Below, piece by piece: positions 61,823-64,000 of a stretch of DNA of 64,000 bases. Numbering within the stretch: the first letter of the stretch is position 1; every line of letters starts with the position of its first letter. The notes beneath the pieces were generated by a model. The model made no database searches, was not told where the DNA came from, and worked only from the letters and a program-made list of their open reading frames with translations. A program made the translations under genes and the position numbers. The stretch comes from Actinomadura graeca (GTDB taxonomy: Bacteria > Actinomycetota > Actinomycetes > Streptosporangiales > Streptosporangiaceae): contig NZ_CP059572.1 in NCBI RefSeq assembly GCF_019175365.1, positions 5,642,001 to 5,706,000 on the forward strand. Direction: 5' to 3'.

Positions 61823-63520
61823 ATGGACGTGGATTGGCATTGCCTCATTTCCCAGCCCGAGCACGGGGTCGCCGCGGACAAGGACGTCCGGGTGGTCATG
61901 CGCGACGGTGTCGAACTGGCCGTGGACGTCTTCCGGCCCGACGGCGACGGGCGGTACCCGGCGCTCCTGTCCTATTCGCCCTACGGCAAGGACGTCCAGC
62001 GCGTCCTGGACAAGCAGAGGCCGCACAGTTCCCGCACCGGGAACGGTGGACAGGAGGCCGGTGACACCGGCTATTTCGTGAGCCGCGGATATGTGCACGT
62101 CATCGCCGACGTCCGCGGGTCGGGGGATTCCGGCGGCAGTTACGACTTCCAGGGCCGCCGTGAGCAGCTGGACGGATACGACCTCATCGAATGGATCGCC
62201 GAGCAGCCCTGGTGCGACGGCAATGTCGGCATGCTCGGCATGTCCTATTTCGGAGTCGTGCAGAACCTGGTCGCCGCGACGCGGCCCCCGCACCTCAAGG
62301 CGATCGCCCCCTACGAGGCGTACACCGACCGGTACCGGCACTCGGTCTATCACGGGGGCATCTTCGACGAGGGGTTCTTCCACCAGTGGTTCGAGCACCT
62401 GAGCGTCCCGCCGCAGCGGCCGCTGATCTACGACTTCCTGGACGAGAAGGAGGTCGACCGGCGCCGCGCCGCCCTGCTCGCCGAGCCGGAGATCGTCGAC
62501 AGCCCCTACCTGCACATCCAGCTCAAGTACGAGACGAAGAACCCGCTGATGTTCGACTTCCTCGTCGAGCCGCACGACGGGCCGTACTACTGGGAGCGCT
62601 CCTCCAACCGGGTGCTCGACCGGATCGAGGTGCCCGCGCTGCTGATGGCGCGCTGGAGCGGCTGGCCGATCCACCTCGCCGGCGCCTTCGAGGCGTGGCG
62701 GGGCATCACCGCCCCGAAGAAGATGATCATTATGGAGACCGAGTGGATCACCGGGCCGATGCGGCCGTGGCGTGACCACCAGGACATCATCCTGCGCTGG
62801 TACGACCACTGGCTGAAGGGGAACGACACCGGGATGCTGGACGAGCCGCCGATCACGCTGCTGGTCAAGGGCACCGACGAATGGCGCCATGAGCACGAGT
62901 GGCCGCTGGCGCGCACGGTGTGGACGCGGTTCCACCTGCTGCCAGACGGGAGCCTGGACCGGGAGCCGGACGGGAGCCTGGACCGGGAACCGGGCACCGG
63001 CGAGGCGTCGCTGGACTTCGAGAACGACCCGTGGATCCGGCCCGGCGACACCTCGCCCGGACTGGACTTCGCGACCCCGCCGCTGGAGAGCCCGCTTGAG
63101 GTGACCGGCCCGATCGCGCTCCACCTGCGGGCCGAACTCGACCAGCCCGACGCGACCTGGATCGTCACGCTCCGGGACGTCGCGCCCGACGGGTCGTCCA
63201 CGGTGGTGACCAAGGGGTGGCTGCGTGCCTCGCACCGCGCGCTCGACCCCGAGCGGTCCGAGCCGTACAAGCCGTACCATCCGCACGACCGGACGGTTCC
63301 GGTGCCCGTCGGGGAGCCGCAGGACTACGCCATCGAGCTTCGCGAGACGTCCATGGTCTTCCGCGCCGGGCACCGGCTGCTCCTCCAGGTGCGGGGCCAG
63401 GACACCCAGACCGAGGAGCCGGTCTGGTACCACACGTGCAACCCGGTGCCCACCACGCACCGCCTGCTGCTCGGCGGCGACGCCGGATCGCATCTGCTGC
63501 TGCCGGTGATCGAGTCCTGA
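61823..63520 (+). CDS. CocE/NonD-family (X-Pro dipeptidyl-peptidase-like) hydrolase
   Basis: 565 residues from ATG with AAGGAG upstream. The alpha/beta hydrolase domain shows VHVIADVRGSGDSGG and the nucleophile Ser141 in GNVGMLGMSYFGVVQ. The C-terminal beta-sandwich of this family follows (AELDQPDATWIVTLRDVAPD, VFRAGHRLLLQVRGQDTQ). Relatives hydrolyse esters or amides such as cocaine. A 24-base duplication at 62945-62992 gives the repeated DGSLDREP. It probably releases the acid or amine part of the imported compound. Its TGA overlaps the next start. Confidence 0.9.
   Translation: MDVDWHCLISQPEHGVAADKDVRVVMRDGVELAVDVFRPDGDGRYPALLSYSPYGKDVQRVLDKQRPHSSRTGNGGQEAGDTGYFVSRGYVHVIADVRGSGDSGGSYDFQGRREQLDGYDLIEWIAEQPWCDGNVGMLGMSYFGVVQNLVAATRPPHLKAIAPYEAYTDRYRHSVYHGGIFDEGFFHQWFEHLSVPPQRPLIYDFLDEKEVDRRRAALLAEPEIVDSPYLHIQLKYETKNPLMFDFLVEPHDGPYYWERSSNRVLDRIEVPALLMARWSGWPIHLAGAFEAWRGITAPKKMIIMETEWITGPMRPWRDHQDIILRWYDHWLKGNDTGMLDEPPITLLVKGTDEWRHEHEWPLARTVWTRFHLLPDGSLDREPDGSLDREPGTGEASLDFENDPWIRPGDTSPGLDFATPPLESPLEVTGPIALHLRAELDQPDATWIVTLRDVAPDGSSTVVTKGWLRASHRALDPERSEPYKPYHPHDRTVPVPVGEPQDYAIELRETSMVFRAGHRLLLQVRGQDTQTEEPVWYHTCNPVPTTHRLLLGGDAGSHLLLPVIES
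62945..62992 (+). repeat. 24-base in-frame tandem duplication inside the CocE-like gene
   Basis: Two copies of a 24-base unit encoding DGSLDREP stand side by side, differing at one base. The repeat adds eight residues in the linker between the hydrolase and beta-sandwich domains and keeps the frame. Confidence 0.8.
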
Positions 63521-64000
63521 TGGCCACGTCCACACCCGTGTTCATCTCGGCCGATCAGGCGCGTGACCTGCTGGACTGGCGGGGCGCGGTCGACGCGATG
63601 GCGGACGCCTACGACCGGCCCGCGGAGCCGGCGGCGTTCCCGCCCCGGTCGATCGCCGAGCGGGACGGCGCGTGGCTGCGCGCCCACATCGGCGTCCCCG
63701 AAACAGGCCGGTGGATGGGGGCCAAGCTCTTCGCCCGCTCACCGGGCCGCGCCGCCTCGTTCGTCCTCGTGCTGTTCGACAAGGAGTCCGGGGAGGTGGC
63801 GTGCCTGCTGGACGGCTCGGCCGTGACGGCGTGGCGCACCGCCGCGACCTCCGCGCTCGCCGTCGGCCTGCTGACCCCGGGCCGCCGGCACGACGTCGCG
63901 CTGGTCGGCAGCGGGCTGGAGGCGAGGACCCACCTGGAGGCGCTGGTGGCGCTGGGCCTGGCCGGCTCGGCCAGGGTGTTCAGCCCGACCCCCGCGAACC
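63520..64000 (+). CDS. Ornithine cyclodeaminase/mu-crystallin-family protein, 3' end beyond the window
   Basis: The first 160 codons are present. The family core is clear: SAVTAWRTAATSALAVGLLT, then the Rossmann motif VALVGSGLEARTHLEALVAL. Members include ornithine cyclodeaminase, ketimine reductases and lysine-type dehydrogenases that use NAD(P)H on imines. The ATG overlaps the CocE-like stop, so it belongs to the same operon. An imine- or amine-handling step fits the DHDPS-like and hydrolase genes upstream. Confidence 0.87.
   Translation, partial: MATSTPVFISADQARDLLDWRGAVDAMADAYDRPAEPAAFPPRSIAERDGAWLRAHIGVPETGRWMGAKLFARSPGRAASFVLVLFDKESGEVACLLDGSAVTAWRTAATSALAVGLLTPGRRHDVALVGSGLEARTHLEALVALGLAGSARVFSPTPAN

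Noticed and set aside
61619-63535. Minus-strand open frame of over 600 codons
   Set aside because: It is antisense to the CocE-like gene; its translation is Val/Arg/Gly-rich without motifs.
1-64000. Insertion sequences, integrases, tRNA and rRNA genes
   Set aside because: None was recognised on either strand, even at the edges of the low-GC and decayed regions.

Overview
This is a 64 kb window of high-GC actinomycete chromosome. The gene style (GTG/TTG starts, short overlapping operons, many ECF sigma, IclR, TetR and two-component regulators, a CU044_5270-type anti-sigma partner, a lanthipeptide locus) suggests a Streptosporangiales-like organism such as Actinomadura. That genus guess is inference; there is no rRNA or tRNA in the window to test it.

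Layout. 1-6913: start of a secreted-protein gene running off the left edge, a membrane-anchored protein with a sigma-region-2-like head, a small membrane protein, an ECF sigma / CU044_5270 pair, a DUF418-type membrane protein and a NarL/DesK-type two-component pair. 6914-14830: a stretch of visibly lower GC with long gene-poor flanks, carrying a 2OG-Fe(II) oxygenase, a PhzF-like isomerase, a RidA-like protein and a 1001-residue alpha/beta-hydrolase-NB-ARC-TPR STAND protein (candidate defence or cell-death gene). 14832-20033: a compact lanthipeptide locus, lanT-lanA-lanL on the minus strand, with a 53-residue precursor and a synthetase whose predicted zinc site is Cys-Cys-Cys. 20384-25467: a serine hydrolase, a degenerate repeat tract, a membrane-tethered Mrr-like nuclease, a secreted protein, and decayed ATP-grasp and MFS genes. 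25626-35113: a catabolic region with a sugar-type ABC importer (no own ATPase) between two related MDR reductases, two IclR regulators, a homogentisate-dioxygenase-like enzyme and a conserved protein of unknown function, with several palindromic candidate operators. 35211-39195: a RibD-like reductase, gene remnants, a small secreted protein and a TetR regulator. 39280-41692: ECF sigma with SnoaL-like tail, two VOC proteins and a YdeI-type protein. 41947-51045: a block that looks like a conflict/cell-death module: lipase-like hydrolase, DUF4407 coiled-coil membrane protein, a band-7-like protein, and a translationally coupled flotillin plus caspase-STAND-WD40 pair. 51522-55206: DnaQ exonuclease with BRCT domains, a YdeI paralogue, and an ArsR / AHSA1 / RibD-like operon. 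55751-64000: a frameshifted small secreted protein, then a catabolic operon (NMT1-type ABC importer, DHDPS-like aldolase, VOC dioxygenase-like protein, cupin, CocE-type hydrolase, ornithine-cyclodeaminase-like protein) running off the right edge.

The strongest candidates for something undescribed are the flotillin/caspase-STAND-WD40 block, the alpha/beta-hydrolase STAND protein and the lanthipeptide locus. All functions were assigned by reading motifs; no database search was run.
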